NCBI GenBank assembly: GCA_029204225.1
Contig: CM055096.1
Coordinates: forward strand, 64,283,370-64,347,369
Direction of reading: 5' to 3'
Origin: Diphasiastrum complanatum
Taxonomy: Eukaryota; Streptophyta; Lycopodiopsida; Lycopodiales; Lycopodiaceae
DNA: 64,000 nucleotides
In this document: one piece after another, positions 62,456 through 64,000 of the stretch
Numbering within the stretch: position 1 is the stretch's first letter
How the letters are laid out: each line of letters starts with the position of its first letter
The notes under the pieces: model-generated
The model's database searches: none
What the model saw: the letters and a program-made list of their open reading frames with translations, nothing else
What the model was told of the DNA's origin: nothing
Translations under genes and position numbers: made by a program

Positions 62456-63483
62456 TCAGTTCTGCACATAAGTCGTTGTTGAAACAACATATTGCCAGAA
62501 TGATTTGGGCAACGAAGCATGAGTTATCACGCATTTGGCAGACTCGGCTAAGGTTCTGTTCTTCCTTTCTGCTAGTTCATTCGACTGTGGAGAATAGGAA
62601 GCAACAAATTGTTGCTCGATGCCATTGGCTGAGCAATAGTCTTTGAACTCATTTGAGATGTATTCACCGTCTCTGTCACTCCTAAATTTTGATTTTCTTG
62701 CATGTCTAGAACTCAACATTTTCTTTGTATTTCTTGAAGAATTGGAAGGCTTCAGATTTGTGCTTCAGAAAATATACAACGGTCCTTTTGGAATAGTCAT
62801 CTATGAAAGTAATAAAGAATTTAGCACCAAGCGGTGATGGCGTTTGCATTGGGCCACATATATCAGTATGTACAATGTCTAGCAAATATTTATGTATATG
62901 TTCTTGATTTGACCTAAATGGCCTTCTTGCCTGCTTTTCTATAATACAACTCTGGTAGACAAGAGGGTTGATAATTCGATAGTCTAAATCGAGAACTGAG
63001 AACCTCTAGACATGTTACCTATTGATACATGATTAAGGTGACCAAGTCTATAATGCCAAATTAATTCTTTATTGACAGATGTTGAACTACTTAAAGCACA
63101 ATCAGTTACAGAGTTACAATGACTAAGCCTATAGAGATATCCTTGTCTCTTTTTGAGTGCAAGAATCCTCTTGCTTTTATCAAGAATTCGATGGAAATCT
63201 ACATGAAACTCTACCTTATGTCCTAAGTTTGTTATTTGACTGATTGACAACAGATTTGTAGTCAGGTTTGGGACATACAATACATTTGGTATCAGTTTAA
63301 ATAGTCCATTCTGAAAATTAAGTCTAACAGTACCTTCACCTTCAATTCTGTGTGAGTTGTTGTCTCCAAGGTGAACAAATTTCTTGGTGCTGTAGGTTGA
63401 TAGTCGATAAACCATTCTTGATGGCTTGTCATGTGTTACGTTGCTCCAGAGTCGAGGATTGTTCGACACTGTGATGGTCACCA
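62456..63483 (-). pseudogene. Copia F pre-integrase and integrase
   Basis: On the minus strand: VHLGDNNSHRIEGEG, LYVPNLTTNLLSIS, IWHYRLGHLNH, then a frame break near 62990 and the integrase core. The core shows SDRDGEYISNEFKDYC with the second Asp and AERKNRTL with the Glu, ending at QYVVSTTTYVQN. The first catalytic Asp lies in the DIVHTDICGP-type segment near 62870 in another frame. Frameshifts near 62990, 62830 and 62720 break it. Confidence 0.85.
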
Positions 63484-64000
63484 TGAAGGCTTCCTACTCG
63501 TTGTCATCGTCTTCTTGGATCTTCTGCTTTGTGTTTGCTGCATCGCTTGTTGATCCGGCTGCTTCTTCTTGTCGTTGTTGAATTTCAAGATCCAACAGTT
63601 CCGGATTTTGTAGTTCGTCCTCTTGCAATACTTGCTAAATAGTCTCTTCTTGTTCTAAACAAGTTGCTGATTTTGGGCCTTCTATGATTGCTGTTGATTT
63701 GTCAGATAGCTCTCTTCTTCTGTTTTTTCCTTGTGTTTTTCTTTGAGAATAATGCTTGCAAGTCGTTGATGGAGGACGAGGATGCTCCATTCCTTCTTGT
63801 CTCCTCCTGCATCAACATGATTATGACTCTGGACAATGTTATTTCTGAGTGTGTGGAAATCATCATTACCCAGTCTTCATATGAGGATGGCAGGCTGGAC
63901 AATGAGGTCATTACAACTTTCAGAGTCTTCGATCATTGAACCTATTGCCACCATATGCTCTAACAGAGTTTTATATTGATTAATGTGATTCTGAACAGAA
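63484..64000 (-). pseudogene. Copia F gag (partial) and protease start
   Basis: The gag enters from the right edge (QNHINQYKTLLEHMV) with a frameshift near 63915 and then SSLPSSYEDWVMMISTHS, as in A. The zinc knuckle at about 63645-63600 is damaged: the first Cys reads Ser and the His reads Tyr (SKYCKRTNYKIRNC). The protease motif near 63447 (LDSGAT) is intact but followed at once by TAA. Confidence 0.85.

Larger units (their letters stand above)
60700..64000 (-). mobile_element. Copia element F, cut by the right edge
   Basis: Minus-strand Ty1/copia of the A/C/E lineage. It runs from gag (beyond 64000) through protease, integrase and reverse transcriptase to a truncated RNase H near 60700. 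No LTR or polypurine tract is visible at the low end. Confidence 0.9.

Overview
The window looks like a repeat-rich nuclear segment of a land plant. One intact, intron-containing nuclear gene with plant-type GT-AG introns encodes cytosolic-type 10-formyltetrahydrofolate synthetase. Nearly everything else is decayed LTR retrotransposon of plant lineages: Ty1/copia elements primed by initiator-Met tRNA and a Ty3 chromovirus with an integrase chromodomain. Background is AT-rich with long dinucleotide microsatellites. The sequence alone does not fix the species; a plant with a large, repeat-loaded genome fits best. I found no rRNA, tRNA, CRISPR array or prokaryotic operon.

Layout: 1-4304 is gene-poor AT-rich DNA with a (TG)n tract, a 135-bp foldback and a short tandem array. 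4305-10458 holds two copies of one copia family in convergent orientation: A+ (LTR, primer site, gag) and A- (gag, integrase, reverse transcriptase on the minus strand). 10961-14264 is a third copia element, G, with a triplicated primer-binding site, cut off at a (GA)n(CT)n(CA)n block (14303-14620). 17500-24140 is a patchwork: LTR and gag of family B joined to pol and 3' LTR of family C, then a fragment of family B again. 24141-35935 is a minus-strand Ty3 chromovirus (T1) split by a nearly complete family B copia element (26094-31898). 35936-36775 is a second kind of Ty3 reverse transcriptase (T3). 36776-41653 is non-coding with minisatellites. 41654-43400 is a decayed minus-strand copia (J); 44257-45740 is a T1-family LTR and leader in the opposite orientation (T2); 45780-46718 is a copia gag (D).

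47809-50456 is the only convincing host gene (five exons, 633 codons plus stop). 50457-54227 shows no gene. 54228-58190 holds copia fragments, including two LTRs of opposite orientation 67 bp apart (H and E). 58191-60699 is non-coding with a 161-bp (GA)n tract, and 60700 to the right edge is a minus-strand copia element (F) running out of the window.

The host gene feeds one-carbon metabolism and has no functional partner in the window. The transposons are all defective: stops, frameshifts, deletions, and in five of the seven copia copies whose protease motif can be read, damage at the protease active site. I did not find a convincing new biological system. The most informative signals are the nested and chimeric retroelement structures, the convergent copia pair, the triplicated primer-binding site, the transition-type stops, and the G-rich leader with an overlapping small upstream frame at the host gene.
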